Counted from the stretch's first letter, positions 9,561 through 21,334 are shown. The stretch is 24,373 bases of DNA from Zopfochytrium polystomum (GCA_025765615.1 JAIVFJ010000562.1:1-24373); one strand, 5' to 3'. Notes: a model not told the origin generated them from the letters alone. Translations and numbers: made by a program.

Positions 9561-12028
9561 TCACGTCCACCACCCGGCACTCGCTTGTGGAACACGACGT
9601 ACGCGCGCCATCCACTCGTCGCAAGCGCTGGCGCCCACCACGGCATCGCCGCCGCCACCGCCGCCGTCGCTTTCGCCGACTGCATTCCCTTCTTTGCTTC
9701 CTTCGATCGCGTCGCCGCCAGACGAGCAGCTGGTTTCCCTCTTCTCCACGCGCTCGCTCACATACAACCAGTTGGCGAACTGGCCCACATTGAATCGCGT
9801 GTGATCCTGACGGGCCTCGCTCTGTGCCACTCCCGCCATCCACGTTCGCTTTTCAGGATCCGATATTAGCTCCTCCAAGTACACGGCGACCTTGTTCGTG
9901 TCCCCCGTCGGCGCAATGAAGCCCGTTTCGCCGTGCCGAACTTGGAGAGGAATTCCTCCGGTGCCGTAAACTTGTGCAGTGTACCACCACCGAGGGATTA
10001 GAGGAAGCTCGCAGCGTTTTGAGGCGAACATACCCACGACCGGAACCCCTTTCACAAGCGCTTCGGTGACTTTGATCTCGTAGCCCTCACTAGTTGAAAG
10101 CTGCAGTGCAACCATGGCATTACGCATCAACCCATTGAGAATCTGGTCACTCGGAGGAAGGCGAGCGAGTATCACGTCATTACGGCAAGAGTTGAACTCG
10201 TCGCCGTCCAACTTTTTTTTGACCTCCTCGAACACTGGCGCGCCGTCAGGATCGTCAATGGATCTACGCACACGAACTTTAGTCGGCCTGCGTGCAAGCT
10301 ACTTTCCGCTTACCCGACACCGGTGACGATGAGCTGGGGCACTTTGGCCATGGGAATATAGCGGTGAATCCTCTTGCATAGAATACGGTATGCCTCGAGC
10401 ACGTCTGGTATCCCTTGAGAAAAAACGAGACCAATCAATGCGGGTCGAAGTGCTTTGGGAAGCTCACCTTTGGATGGGTCGAACCTTGAAACTTGGAGCA
10501 AATACGGTCGTTTCCAGTCGGCCCGATTCAAGGTCTGCGAGTGAGCGATGGTATTGAACACATCAAGGTAATACGAGATGTCGACGGGCCGTAATTCCTT
10601 GTTCAGACCGTCTTGCAAATCAGTTGTCGCTCCCATGTAAAACAGGGCTTCCTTGGGAACGCATGTGGGAACCGGGATTGGATGAAAAACCCACGAATCG
10701 CACTGTTCAATAAATCCCCACAAGTATTTCCACACCCGCTTCGCCTCGTTCTCCCCTTCTTGATTAAGCAGACTCAAATTCAAATGAATGTGGCATCGAA
10801 ACACTAGCTTGCAAGTTCGGTTAACTGCTCGTATATGAGGTATGATGCCTAGAAGCTGCGGGTCATCTAGAACAATGACAGTCGAGCGTTTGAATGGCTC
10901 GTCCTTCCAATAGCGCTCTGCGTTCTCTTTGCACCACGTCTCCCAAATTCGCGTGTCATTTTCCGTCAGTACTATGTCGGGGGGCGAAACACCTTGCAAC
11001 GTGTTGTGGAACTTGTGCTTTGTAATTTCAAACACAATTGGATTGGGCCTTGCCACGTACCCTGCAGGAAGGTTTTTCGAATTAACACGGGGCCAATGTT
11101 AGTCAGCAAGCAAGTAGTACGCACAATGGAAAGCCAGGTCTTCAAGCCTCGAGATTCTCAAAATTCCATGCCTCATGAGGGCCACTCCCCCACCCTGACT
11201 CGTACTTGAAAAAAACGACAGACGAGACTTTCGTTTTCGAAAGCCATCCGCCATGGACTGCACAACCTCCCATACTTCTTTGGGCACCGAGTCGCAGTAG
11301 TCTTCCAAGTCGCATATGCGAATAAACTGGTCCAGCTCGACCTCATGCCGAAAGCCCACAGGGTTTCGGGGAATGTTGCCGCAGTTCGCGCCAGGAGACA
11401 GTTTTCCCATCACCTTTCGCACCGCTTGGCACGCACGCTCGTCAATCGATCGGCCTCGAGTGTCGATAAGGAAGGGAAGAATGTCGAGCTCTTTCCAAAG
11501 CCGAACAGGGAGGCGCAGTCTGTCGGAAGGATTGGTGGAGCAAGAGTCATCGTCGCAGTAAGGAATCCAACTGTAGGAAGACGTCGCTCCCTCCAACTCT
11601 GTCTCGTCATCTCGCTCACTTGTGGATGCAAGCTCTCGAGATGATACAGCCGGAGACAGCGGATACACATCATGGGGCCTGAATCCTGCTGTCAATCTGC
11701 CAATTCTGTCGGCAAGCTTCTTGCGACGGAGATGAATTGATCCTCGACGAATACAGATCTCTTCGCCAGCAGACAGTCCGATCCCGGCTGCTGCAAACTT
11801 GACGCGATTTTGTTGGGCGTATTCATTTAGCCAATTGATTATTTCCGACTCTGTTTGCTCCAGGATAGTTGAGGGCTTGTTTGATGAAGGGCGGCTGGTT
11901 GCCTTTGACCGCGCGTTGTCCCCAGTGTTTGTTGTATTCACGATGCAGTCGAGACCAAAGAAGCCGTCATGAAGGAACAGGCAGTAACGAGGGGGCTCAA
12001 GCTCGATGCCGACGAAGAGCGTTTGCAT
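9561..12028 (-). CDS. Trehalose phosphorylase (retaining, GT4 family; CCG-9 type), 766 residues
   Basis: Reversibly cleaves trehalose with phosphate to glucose and alpha-glucose-1-phosphate; fungal relatives include the Grifola and Pleurotus enzymes and Neurospora CCG-9. Minus-strand exons: 12028-11125, 11061-10468, 10413-10314, 10263-9561; sum exactly 767 codons. Introns are 63, 54 and 50 bases. After an N-terminal domain of about 280 residues comes STSQGGGVALMRHGILRISR, the sugar-binding N-lobe signature, then HWYVARPNPIVFEITKHKFH across intron 1. Next are LDDPQLLGIIPHI, FRCHIHLNLS, YMGATTDLQDGLNK and RFDPSKGIPDVLEAYR across intron 2, then VTGVGSIDDPDG across intron 3. The GT4 E-x7-E motif is in TSEGYEIKVTEALVKGVPVV, and RHGETGFIAP follows. 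All three junctions restore family motifs exactly. The C-terminus ends in a Gly/Ser-rich segment of about 70 residues, probably disordered. Trehalose synthase is an older name for the same family. Sharing its strand with the kinase downstream does not imply joint function. Confidence 0.93.
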
Positions 12029-12229
12029 CGTGGTTTGCTTCTCTGTGTCGGTTCTTATTTTTATTTTATTATTTTATTTTTTTATATTTTTTTTTGGTTT
12101 GCAATTCTGCCGCCTTTGGCGTGGTCAAAAAGTCTCCCACCACACGCCAACGGATTGAACCAAAGCGCTTGCTCTGTGGTTCAATCGAGGAGGAATTGTC
12201 GAAAGCTGAAGTGACAAGTCTGGCGAAGA
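12029..12229. promoter_or_regulatory. Divergent promoter region between the phosphorylase and the Ser-rich gene
   Basis: Only about 200 bases separate the phosphorylase ATG (minus, 12028) from the proposed ATG of the plus-strand gene at 12230. The segment 12053-12110 is T-rich with several T5-T9 runs, which would exclude nucleosomes and could serve both genes. No specific factor site is recognised. Confidence 0.45.
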
Positions 12230-15200
12230 ATGCGGTCCGCTCGACCGACACATACCAACCTCACATCGGCGACGGGGCTGGACTCCGCCGAAAAGTGGGA
12301 TCCGCCGGTCGAAACTGAGGATAATGCGCGCAATCCTCAGCCAAATCGATCCTCCGAATCCGATAGACAGCTGGACGACACGGGTGAGGACGATCTCCAG
12401 CGCCGACCACGACGCATCCATCCCCAAGGACGACTGCATCTGACCCATCTAACTTCATAATGAGCAGCAATCTTTGATCGGCAACCATCTGGCTCGAAGA
12501 TAACATCTAGATCACATTCCAAGGCAAGTCTCGCCGATCCCTCAGTCGCGTCGACGCTGTCAACAACGCAAGGAAAGGAACCATCACCCCCGTCTTCAGA
12601 CTACTTCCAACGCCCCCCTATCCACCCCTCCGATGACACATCAAGCGTCGCCGGCTCTGACATCCCGTCGATCGTCTCGTCAGGAATAAGAGCAGATTCA
12701 GCGCCTCCGAAACCGCTGCTTCAGCATCGTAATCAGATTGGGCGGAGCATCGAAATGGTGCCCGAAGAAGGCAGCAGCACTAGATCGAAAGAGAGACAGT
12801 CCGCGGGCTCGAGCACCGTTTCCAAAGGCACTGCATCGCTTGAGCCTGCTCCACCTCCTTCAAAGCCTCCTTCTACGCAGAGCCTTCATCGTATTAACAG
12901 ACTTGAGCGGAAAGAAAGCGATGACCTCTCACGTTTCGATCTGCCCAAGTCCATGAAGGAATCCGAGACGAGATTGACCGCCAGCTCGCGGGACTCCGGA
13001 CTGGCAGCAAACGCCAGTGAACTTCGCTCCGCGCCCCTTGCCTCCTCTTCAACGCGGCATTCTGAGCAAAATATGGTGACGGTGCCGTCAGCAGCGCCTC
13101 TCCGCGATCTCGGCGACCGTAGCCGCTCTGCTTCCGTCGCATCGTCGGCAAACTCGTCAAGCGCTGCTCGCAGCCGCCGGCGTCAGTCTCGCAATGGGAG
13201 CGCCGTTTCACAAAGCTCAAGTCGGCGTCACGCTGATGATTTTTTGAAGACGCCAAGCTTGAGAGGAAGCGGGGCTATTGCATATTCCAAAGTCCATGCC
13301 TCGGTCGACGACGGCAGTGGATACGATAACTATGACTCGTACTCGTCCTTCGGTCAGGAGGACTGGAGGGGTTATGAGGGATTGGAAAGAGCAGAGTCGA
13401 GTTTGCAGCTGGATCAGGAAGCTGGAATAGTGAAGGAAACGACTCTTCCGGAACAGAAATCGCGAACTTCACTACGAGGATCTTCTGACTCCATTCAGAA
13501 GGACAAATCCGGAGGATTCACGAGCGTCACATCTCGTCATTCTTCGCAGACCTCCATCGTAGCTCATGCAATTAATCTGGACTCACCGGAACCTGCAAAT
13601 TTCGACTCGTACATACCGAGCCTTGCGGAGAATCCCTCCAAAACAGCAGAGAGAAGCCTCTCTGTCAATGTAAGTTTCAGAAATAGAAATCCAATATGCC
13701 CCGCTCATCATAGTCACATTAGAGTAGAAAGTCGGGCTCGTTTGCTTCTTCAGTCGCATCTGCTTCCAAAGTTTCTCGAGCGAGCCGCTCGTCCTTCAAC
13801 GATGGTTCGTTTGGAGATGTCGCCGATCTGCAGCCGGAGACGACCGACGAAGGTGCGAATGCGAAACAGTCGCATGTATGTCAAGCAAGTTTCAATCAAT
13901 TTGCATTCTTTCGAATCAATCGCATAACTATTAATTAACCACTGTTTTCGCCATTCCTCAAGGATGGTTTGATAGTACGAGGATCCATTGGGTTGGACGG
14001 TGCGAATAACAATTCAACCGACTTTGACAGCGCCATTCAATCGGCGACCGCAGATGGATTACGGCAAGACCTTGAAGACTCAAAAGCCTTTCCGGAGAAC
14101 GACGAAAGCGGAAAGTCTCTACAGGGCAGGTACTCAGTGTCCTCCCACGAATCGTCGTCATACTCGCCAAGTTCGCAGCGGCAAACGCTCTCGGTTCCCT
14201 GTCGCGGTCGATTCGACACTGTCACATTGCCTGTCCCGGCTTCACCGATTGTTCCAGCGCTGGAGGCACAATTTCTTGCAGCAGGCCCAACAGCTTCTTC
14301 AAGTACAAGTGTATACAGTCGGCTATCGGAGGTCGTGGGCTCGGCAGCCAAACAGGAAGACCCGCACAGGCCGAAAATTGTCGTTTCCGCATCGGCCTCG
14401 CAACCACGGGCGAATGATGATTCCGGCACTGACGATGACTCCCAAAGAAGCGGCAGCGGCGTTAGAACTGACAAATTTGTAGATGGGTTCGCACCAGCCT
14501 CCAATCGGTTTCAATCTCCAATCTCTGCATTTTCTCTGTCGATGCCATCACTCTGCATGACAGCACCAAGCGGTCGCATTCAAAGCACTGAAGAGGAAAC
14601 ACTCGCGAGCTCACGTAAATCGAAAAGCGTCTCCCTGAGGGCTATGGAACAGAAATCAGATCGACGAGCGCGCGACGACCAGGATGCGCTGCAACGACGG
14701 CAAGAGTGGCTTCCAACGCATCATACTAAGCAGACCACTGCTCCGCAAGTCAGTGTTACCTCGCCCCCAATTGGCGCTGAAAACAGTCAGAGGAGCAACT
14801 GCGACAATGATCGAGATCTTCTCAGTAAAGGGAGCGAGAGCGTGTGCGAATACGAAGATGCGTTTACCAGCGGCGGCTCCAGTCGCAGTTCCAGCCCAAG
14901 CTTCCGAAAGAGCTCAACGAGATCGTCCAGCCGAGATTCAATCCCAAGCCCCGATTTCGCATATGACAAATACGACGACGACTTTTCGGACATGTACAGC
15001 AGCGGCCGCTCATCCGACGCGGACTTTGAAAGCCGCACCGTCGGACACGACGACGGCGCGCCTCGAGAAGAGGATCCCTTCCCCGTGGTCGAAGAGTTCC
15101 CCGTCATCGACGCCAGGGACGGCACGCCGCGAATCCCACGGTCCGCGTCGTCACACAGCGTCGACGACGCACCGTTCCTTCGTCGCAAGAGCGGCTTCGC

Positions 15201-17674
15201 CGCGCCCCCCGCCCAGCCACCACGTCTCCCAGATTCTCAGCGCAGCAAACCCTCAGCATGTCGATGCCCGCCCGCGGGGACGCTTGTCCCGGTCCTCGAC
15301 CGCCGCCTCCCACGCCGCCTCCACCGCTGCCTCGAGCACGTCCGCGCGAGAGCCGTCGCATACGAGCCGGGAGCTGCCGAGCAAGTCGGCAAAGCCTTCT
15401 GCGAGGACGCGGGCGGTGCGGGTGGAGCCGGCCAGAGATGAGGCGCGGTCGGACGGCGGAAAGCCGCCCTGGAGGCCAAACTCGAAGCGGACGGGCACTG
15501 GGTGGGAGTACCGGAAGCCGACGCCGAAAAAGGCGACACCGCCGGCGAGCCCGGTGTTGGCGCACCGCGGATTGGTTGAGTATGAGTTGCTTGATTTCCC
15601 TTCGGGCATCCTTAATGACTCCTTCACCCTCCCCCTTTCCCCGACTTTGTGCGGCTTTCACAGTCGCGAAGCCGTACTGTCACTGAAGATCTGGAGTCGC
15701 GACCACCGTTTTCAGCACCTGTGGCGCGAAAGCTACATCAGGCTGAAAAGCTTCCGGTGACCGAAGAGCACACTCGGAGACGAGCTGGTAAACTGGTCTT
15801 TCCATTTATTCCCCTGTCTAAACGTAGAACTACTGTTTCTGGGCCATTGCCACGCGCGTCGATGCAATCAACTGGCAGTGTCCCGCCAAATCGAGTACCG
15901 ATCTCTCCTCACGACAAAAGCCCGCTCCCTCACGTCATCTTCATCCGCGATCACGTACTCTGAGCAAGCGGAAAAGAGGAAACGCACCGTAATGCCGGAC
16001 GGACCGCGAACGTTTTCAAATCTTCCGATCGAGAAGGGCAAGCGGAACACGCGCGGCATGGATTTCAACAAGAAAGCAAAGCTGCCGATCGCCGAAAGAG
16101 TGCGCAAGGAAATGAACGAGCGAGGTGACTGCTCGTTCACCCCTTTTTGGCCCCCGCTCGTCTCCACCTTTAATTTGAAAAGCAAAAAAAAAGAGCCTCC
16201 AACTGAAACTTCTCTGTCCCCTCTCCCTTCGAACAGCGAAAGCAAGCCGCCGCTTCAAGGGCAACTGGTCCTCGCTGACGTCAAAGTTTGTGTCGCAGGT
16301 GAAACAGCCGGCGTGGGCGGAGCAGCAAATACTGCCGGATCCACCACCAGAACCGCCGACGCCTTCCATGGTCGCAAAAGAGCTGGAGGCGAAAGCAGAC
16401 GCTGCTCGACGCGCAGACCAGGAGCTTCAGTACCGCCTTGGTACCTTAATTTCTTTTTTCTTTCTTTTTTTTATTTTCGCTTTCACCCTCGTTTCTTTGA
16501 GCAGTGCCCAGCGCCTGACCGCCCTGCCTCAACCCCGGCACCCCCCAATCCAGGCCAACTCAAAAAGCTCACCGAAGCGCACGGAACCTTCACGACCCTC
16601 GACCACGTCCGCGCGCTCACCAAGCTCGCGCTCTTTTGGCTCAAGCACCGCAACACGCGCGAATCCCTGCGCACGGCGCTGGCCGCCAAATCCACCCTCG
16701 CCGCCCTCCTCGCCGCCGACCGCGCCCTCCTCGCCCGCCGCCTCGCGCCGCCGCAAACTTCCTCCTCATCCTCCTCCTCTTCTTCCCCGTCCCCGTCGTC
16801 ACCTACTACCGCAGTCGCAGCCCGCCAGGCAACCCCGCCGCCGACCCTGCACCAGCTGCTCAAGGCGCGCCGCTACGACGCGGTGCTGGAGCCCGTGCGG
16901 CCCAAGGTCAAGGACGCGGTGCGGTGGGAGGCGCGGGTTGACCGGTTGATTGGGGCGATCGTCGACGCAAGGTGCAGGCGGGTCGGCGTCGACGGCGGGT
17001 ACATTGACGCGCGGCGGCGGCCGGGAGAGCGCGGGGGGGGCGACGACGACGACGATGAAGGTGGGGGTGGGGACTGTGCGAGGGGTGGGGAGCGCGGCCT
17101 GAGTGGTGAGGAGGGTGGGGGTTATGGTGGCGATGATGATGGGGTCGCGAGTGCGGGGGATGCGGCGGAGGTGGTTATGGCGGACGGAGCTGCGGCAGTT
17201 GTGCATGGGGAGGGTGTATTTGGCGCGGGAGAGGCGGAAGTGATGTCGGCGGGGGCGGCAGGGGCGGCCGAAGGTGCGGGACGGTTGTCTTTGTCGTCGT
17301 CCTCGGCGTCTTCGCGGCACCCGCAGCCGCCGCCGCTGCCGCCTCCAACGGAGAACGCGGCGGTGGCTCAGGACGCGGCAAAAGCGCCTGCCGCGCCAGC
17401 GGAACCTGCTCCGGCTGGTCTTGAGCCACACGCCGCCACCTACAAGTCCGCCACCACAATCGACAGCACGGGCCCCGCAGGCGGTGGCAGCGAAACCACC
17501 GCGCCCTGCGACCCCGTATCGACGGCGCCGGACTTTGGGGCTGCCTCGACCAGCACAGAGCCACGTGAGTCAGCACTGTCCGCCCACCCCTCCGTGGTGC
17601 TGGCCAGCGCGATGAGCAGCTGGTCGGATTTCCGATTCGACGGTCTCGCAGGGGACGACACGTTTTTTGACTAA
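12230..17674 (+). CDS. Large Ser-rich protein of unknown function, eight exons, one frame break
   Basis: Not recognised. Proposed exons: 12230-12383, 12468-13669, 13723-13875, 13963-15574, 15664-15787, 15879-16124, 16237-16440, 16512-17674, about 1,618 residues. Phases agree at every junction. The sum is one base over a multiple of three, matching a single extra C in the C6 run at 15205-15210. Without it, SGFAAPPPSHHVSQILSAAN reads on. Residues 1-1100 are Ser/Asp/Arg-rich and probably disordered, with phospho-site-like clusters such as SSRSSSPSFRKSSTRSSSRD and an acidic KYDDDFSDMYS. The later part is more ordered: DGPRTFSNLPIEKGKRN, KLPIAERVRKEMNER, RFKGNWSSLTSKFVSQVKQP, a likely helix VAKELEAKADAARRADQELQ, then LTKLALFWLKHRNTRESLR and ARRYDAVLEPVRPKVKDAVR, which look like paired helices of a conserved module. 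The C-terminus has a Gly/Asp-rich and a Pro/Ala-rich segment and ends FRFDGLAGDDTFFD. The intron before 15664 starts GTTGAG, a weak donor. The first ATG is the least certain part. Confidence 0.75.
15205..15210 (+). other. C6 homopolymer with a probable one-base insertion
   Basis: The reading frame of the large Ser-rich gene is open and coding-like in one frame up to here and in the next frame from here on. Taking one C out of this run joins the two halves without any stop. No GT-AG intron at the site would do the same. It may be a sequencing error or a real frameshift. Confidence 0.6.
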
Positions 17675-17817
17675 CTTTGGCGACGCGTGGATATGTGAGC
17701 CGCTACGGTGTTGGGGGGTTTTTGGGTCAAGGAATTGGGCATCGGATTATGTTTTTTTTTAGAGCGATCATGAATAGATCAAGCGGTTCTTTTCTTCTTT
17801 TGGAGCGTCCACGCTCG
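17675..17817. other. Convergent 3' ends of two genes
   Basis: The plus-strand Ser-rich gene stops at 17674 and the minus-strand gene stops at 17818, so 143 bases must hold both terminators. There is a G/T-rich stretch, a T9 run near 17752-17760 and no canonical AATAAA on either strand. Overlapping 3' untranslated regions are likely. Confidence 0.5.
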
Positions 17818-18585
17818 CTAATCCTCTGATAATATTACAGAAAAAACACAATCGCGCAGCCAAAAAAAACAACCCACTGCAAATATAAAGCTCGCAACAG
17901 AGCTAACCCATACATGAACCTCATGACCTTCAGTATGCGTGCCCACAGCAACATCCTCAGTGAAAGTGCGCACTGTGAAATTCCTCGAAAGTTTACCCGC
18001 CACGGCCGAGGCTCCTGCACCGAGTTTCACGGGTGGCAGCGTTGGCGGTGGGTCGTTTCCATACTTGATGGGGGCCGACAGGAGGATGCTCTTCTCCGAG
18101 GGACGCAAGGCTGGGAGAACGGGTGCACCTCTCTGCTGCGGGTAGCTCGCGTTGGGCGAATTCTCCCTGGCGCTGTGGAAGATTGCCGCTCGGTGGATAC
18201 GGCAAGCCTGGCCGAGGGGTTGGGGCGTCCATGTTGACGCTTCCGCCGTCGGCAAATTCACCGGGAACGAACCGGTGGACTCGCGACGGCCGTGGAGGGC
18301 GTGGGGAGTTTAAAGACGAGCTGCGGGAAATTTTGGGAGCGATGGCCTTCTTGGTGCGAAGTGTTTTGGGCGAGTATGACGGAGCCTGCACCAACGGTCA
18401 TTGCCGGTCCCACGGGTGAGGTCAGGTACGACGAGTGAAGGCCGTCCACGGTTTCGGGGGGAGACTGGTACGGTCTGGCTGCGTTTGGCTGTCTCGGGCT
18501 TGGTTGATTCCACGTGGGAGTGTCCAGCGTCGAAGTTGCAACGGGTTGTGAAACCGGGGCATGGCGTTGACTTGTCGTTGTTCCT

Positions 18586-18622
<37 letters not shown>

Positions 18623-20929
18623 CTTTTCAGATTCCGTCATTCACAAACATCAGGAAAGCTTTCACACCTGTCGTGAGCATAACTGGATTTCGTTTGTTAC
18701 CAGCAGAAGCTGGTGGGATCCAATCTTCGTTTCGTAGTTCTCTGGGAGCCAAACGCCAATGTTCAATGTTTTCTGCAACCCATCGACCTTGCAGAAAGGG
18801 CTGAAGGGAGTAGCCGCGCCGGTCTAAAGAGCTCAAAAGAGACGTTAACGCCGAAAGTTCGGGGACGGGTATGTCCGTCGAAGGGTCAACGTATCCAGCG
18901 GGCGGCAAAGTGCTGCTAGTCCAGCGCCAGAGCGGTTTGGCAGTTGAGTCCCGACGGCTGCGGTCGGACGACAAAGTTTCAAACCTCGGCACCTCATCTG
19001 GTCCACCAAACTCCGCTTCTAACCCCATCCCTGCATGGGGCGTGCCGACTCGACTGTGCTGGGGTGAGGCTGACCTTCGGGCGCCTGTGGGAATCTCATA
19101 CTTTGGATATGGTTGGTATCGGTCTTTATTGCTCGTTGACGGATTCCGCAGTGACAGTCGGGGCTTCATTGAAGGGGTCCCCTGTTGACTCAAGGCCAGG
19201 AGCGCACTTGTCGCGTCCGGATCGTGGGCTTCCAAGAGCGCCCGGTCACGAGGATGAGCGGAATTTGGCGACAGAGACGGAGGCCTCTAGCAGACACGAA
19301 AGATTTTAGAAATGGCCAAAGTGATACGAATGGGATTACCGACGGAACCAGAGAGGCAGCTACCGCCTCAATACGCTCGACAGTGACATTTGCGGAGGGG
19401 CACATGTAGAAAGAGCTCCACAGCTTGCAAATATCCACACCAGCTTTCCACCAGTAGACTAGACATGAACACGTTCGAAAGGACGTGGGCAGGACGGGAA
19501 ATTGGGCGCGGTGGAGCGTGCGCATGAGGGCACAGCAGTCGGCAAGGCTTAAAGAACAAGTTTGCGAAATGAAGAGAGGTCAATGGCGAATTCATGCAGG
19601 GGGTGGGAGCAAAGCTGCCCTCAGCCGCACCCACAATACTTACCAAGACAATTGCTCCGAGGATGGGCGGATGCCAAAGCTGGAGTCGAGGAAAGCCGCG
19701 AGCGCGTCCAGCCCGCCCCTGCCGCCTCTACCGCGCCACTGCTCCGCCGAGACTTCGCAAGGGAGGCGGCGGGGCCGCCGTTTGCACCGGCACTTGCGCT
19801 GGTACTGGCGCTGGTCGCATCGGGACGACCGTCCGGATTTGCTCTTTGGGACGGTGCGGCAGCGGTGGACATGGAGGCAACTGCCACGGGAGAGGTTTTT
19901 GTCGGCTGCTGCTGCTGCTGCTGCTGCGGCGGCGGGGGCGAGGGCGGGGAAACCGACGACGCGGCGGCGGAGGCCGTAGCGGGAGCAGCAGCAGCAGCAG
20001 CAGAAGCAGCAGTAATGTCTGACAGGGCAAGCAGCGTCGCGGCAAACTCGCTAGTAGATATCAAACATTTGCGGCGTTTTTTCAGAGGGGCAGCGATCGA
20101 GCAGGGAGGATGGGTTTGTTGCATTGGATGCTGGTCAGATAACGCGAGTCCACGTGACTTGCCATGACTCACAGGAAAACAAAGGGCGAGAGCGGACGGG
20201 CCGGGAGGGGGTACGCGGCAGACAGAGAGACAGACGCCAGAAGAAGGGCAGAGCGACAGACAGAGAGAGCGGTTGGGGAAGACGGGGTGGATCAGCGATC
20301 CAAAATGGCGTGGCGCACGCTTGCCCACGCTCCGCTGCCTCTCCTCGCGCCCGGTCTCGCCGGTTCTGGTGTGACAGACAATAAGGCCGTGAGGCTGCTT
20401 ACCTGTCGCTGTACCCAGGCGGCGGCGGCGGCGGCGGCTGCTGCTGCTGCTGCTGGCTGTGGTTGCGGCTGTGGTGGTGGTGGTGGTGGTGTGAGGAAAC
20501 ACCACCACCACCTGTTCCCCACTCGTGCTCCGCGAGGGACAGCGGCTGATGTTGCTGATGGTGCTGCTGATGGTGCTGATGATGGTGGTGTTGGCTCTGA
20601 GGCGACTGTTCGCGAAGGTCGACGGAACCAGGAGCGCTCCGCGATTCAGGAGGGCTCTGGCGGTTGTGGTGGCCCGCCGACACCGAGTTTTCGGATTGTC
20701 CGCCGTTCACTAGGCCTGAACCAGTGCTTCCATGGCGCTGGTGCAGAGGCTGCACCTGGTCGGAGCCAGCGGAGGCGGCGGCGGCGGCGTGGTTTTTGCC
20801 ATCGGAACCAAAAGAACGAGTCGAGCTTGGTGGAGGTAAATTCGCCGACGTTGGCGGGTTGTACGCGGAAAGAAAGGCGTTCAAGACGTTGAGGGAAACG
20901 GACGCCCTGTCCGCAAAAGGGTAGTCCAT
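17818..20929 (-). CDS. Gln/His/Ala/Pro-rich protein of unknown function, 810 residues, six exons
   Basis: Not recognised. Minus-strand exons: 20929-20403, 20167-19644, 19458-19340, 19286-18701, 18583-18262, 18172-17818; total exactly 811 codons with matching phase at all five junctions. It starts MDYPFADRASVSLNVLNAFL, which looks like a folded helix, and then becomes low-complexity: runs of Ala, His/Gln (HHHHQHHQQHHQQHQ) and Gln followed by Pro. More ordered pieces are APLKKRRKCLISTSEFAATL, CLVYWWKAGVDICKLWSSFY with VTVERIEAVAASL (spanning the second junction and exon 3), ELSALTSLLSSLDRRGYSL and GRWVAENIEHWRLAPRELR. Exons 5-6 are Pro/Ser-rich; SVASFIFAVGCFFWL near the end is hydrophobic and could be a tail anchor. 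Composition and the KKRRK stretch would suit a nuclear regulator, but this is inference. Introns are 235, 185, 53, 117 and 89 bases. The first has a long AG-free pyrimidine tract before its GAG acceptor. The start is the first ATG in frame; an upstream exon is possible. Confidence 0.75.
18587..18622. repeat. T36 homopolymer (A36 on the coding strand) inside an intron
   Basis: Thirty-six uninterrupted T on the plus strand. In the minus-strand gene this reads as A36 in the intron 18700-18584, ending one base before the CAG acceptor (18586-18584). The flanking exons join in phase across it. It could be a simple homopolymer or the A-tail of an old retroposed insertion. Its length in any assembly is unreliable. 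Confidence 0.85.
19900..20000 (-). repeat. CAG/GCN triplet runs coding for Gln and Ala
   Basis: Plus-strand GCTGCTGCTGCTGCTGC (about 19908-19925) and a later AGCAGCAGCAGCAGCAG run encode Gln7 and Ala6 stretches of the 810-residue protein on the minus strand. A second cluster at 20418-20580 encodes Pro, Gln and His runs. Such coding triplet repeats often vary in length between strains. Confidence 0.7.
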
Positions 20930-21298
20930 GACTGGCGAGTGCACGTACTGGGGGAAGACCTTTTGTTGATCGCGCAATAGAGTCGCAGTCCAAATTTAAA
21001 GAGTGCGGCAAGCGAGCACCGCAGCGGCACAGGGGGCTTTGGCCGATCGGGAGGGCAACCAATCAATCGTATCAATGATCAATGATTCAATGAATGATTG
21101 GCCGGTTTGTCAATCGAGTCCGCCCTTCGCAGGGGGAGGAGCGAGTGCAGAAAGAAAGCACGGGTGTGCTGCAGAAGCAGAGGCAGCAGCAGCAGTCCAA
21201 GTCGGTGGTGTGGTGGGTAGCCCAACTGTGTCGAGACTGCACAGCTCGAAATTTTTGGAAGAACCAAAAACTGGTGGGGTAAGCGGTGGAAGGAGAAC

Positions 21299-21299
21299 A

Positions 21300-21334
<35 letters not shown>

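Noticed and set aside
10264..10313. A 26-base intron using the CAG inside the third phosphorylase intron
   Set aside because: It would keep frame but is too short for fungal splicing. The 50-base version ending at GCGTAG also keeps frame and restores the GSIDDPDG motif of the family.
16799..17431. Arg-rich open frames antisense to the Ser-rich gene
   Set aside because: They are shadows of a GC-rich coding exon. Their Arg/Pro composition is what the complement of Ala/Gly/Glu codons gives.
18000..18420. Frameshifts in the 3' part of the 810-residue gene
   Set aside because: Three overlapping frames at first looked coding, but a GT-AG intron at 18261-18173 joins two of them in phase and removes the need for indels.
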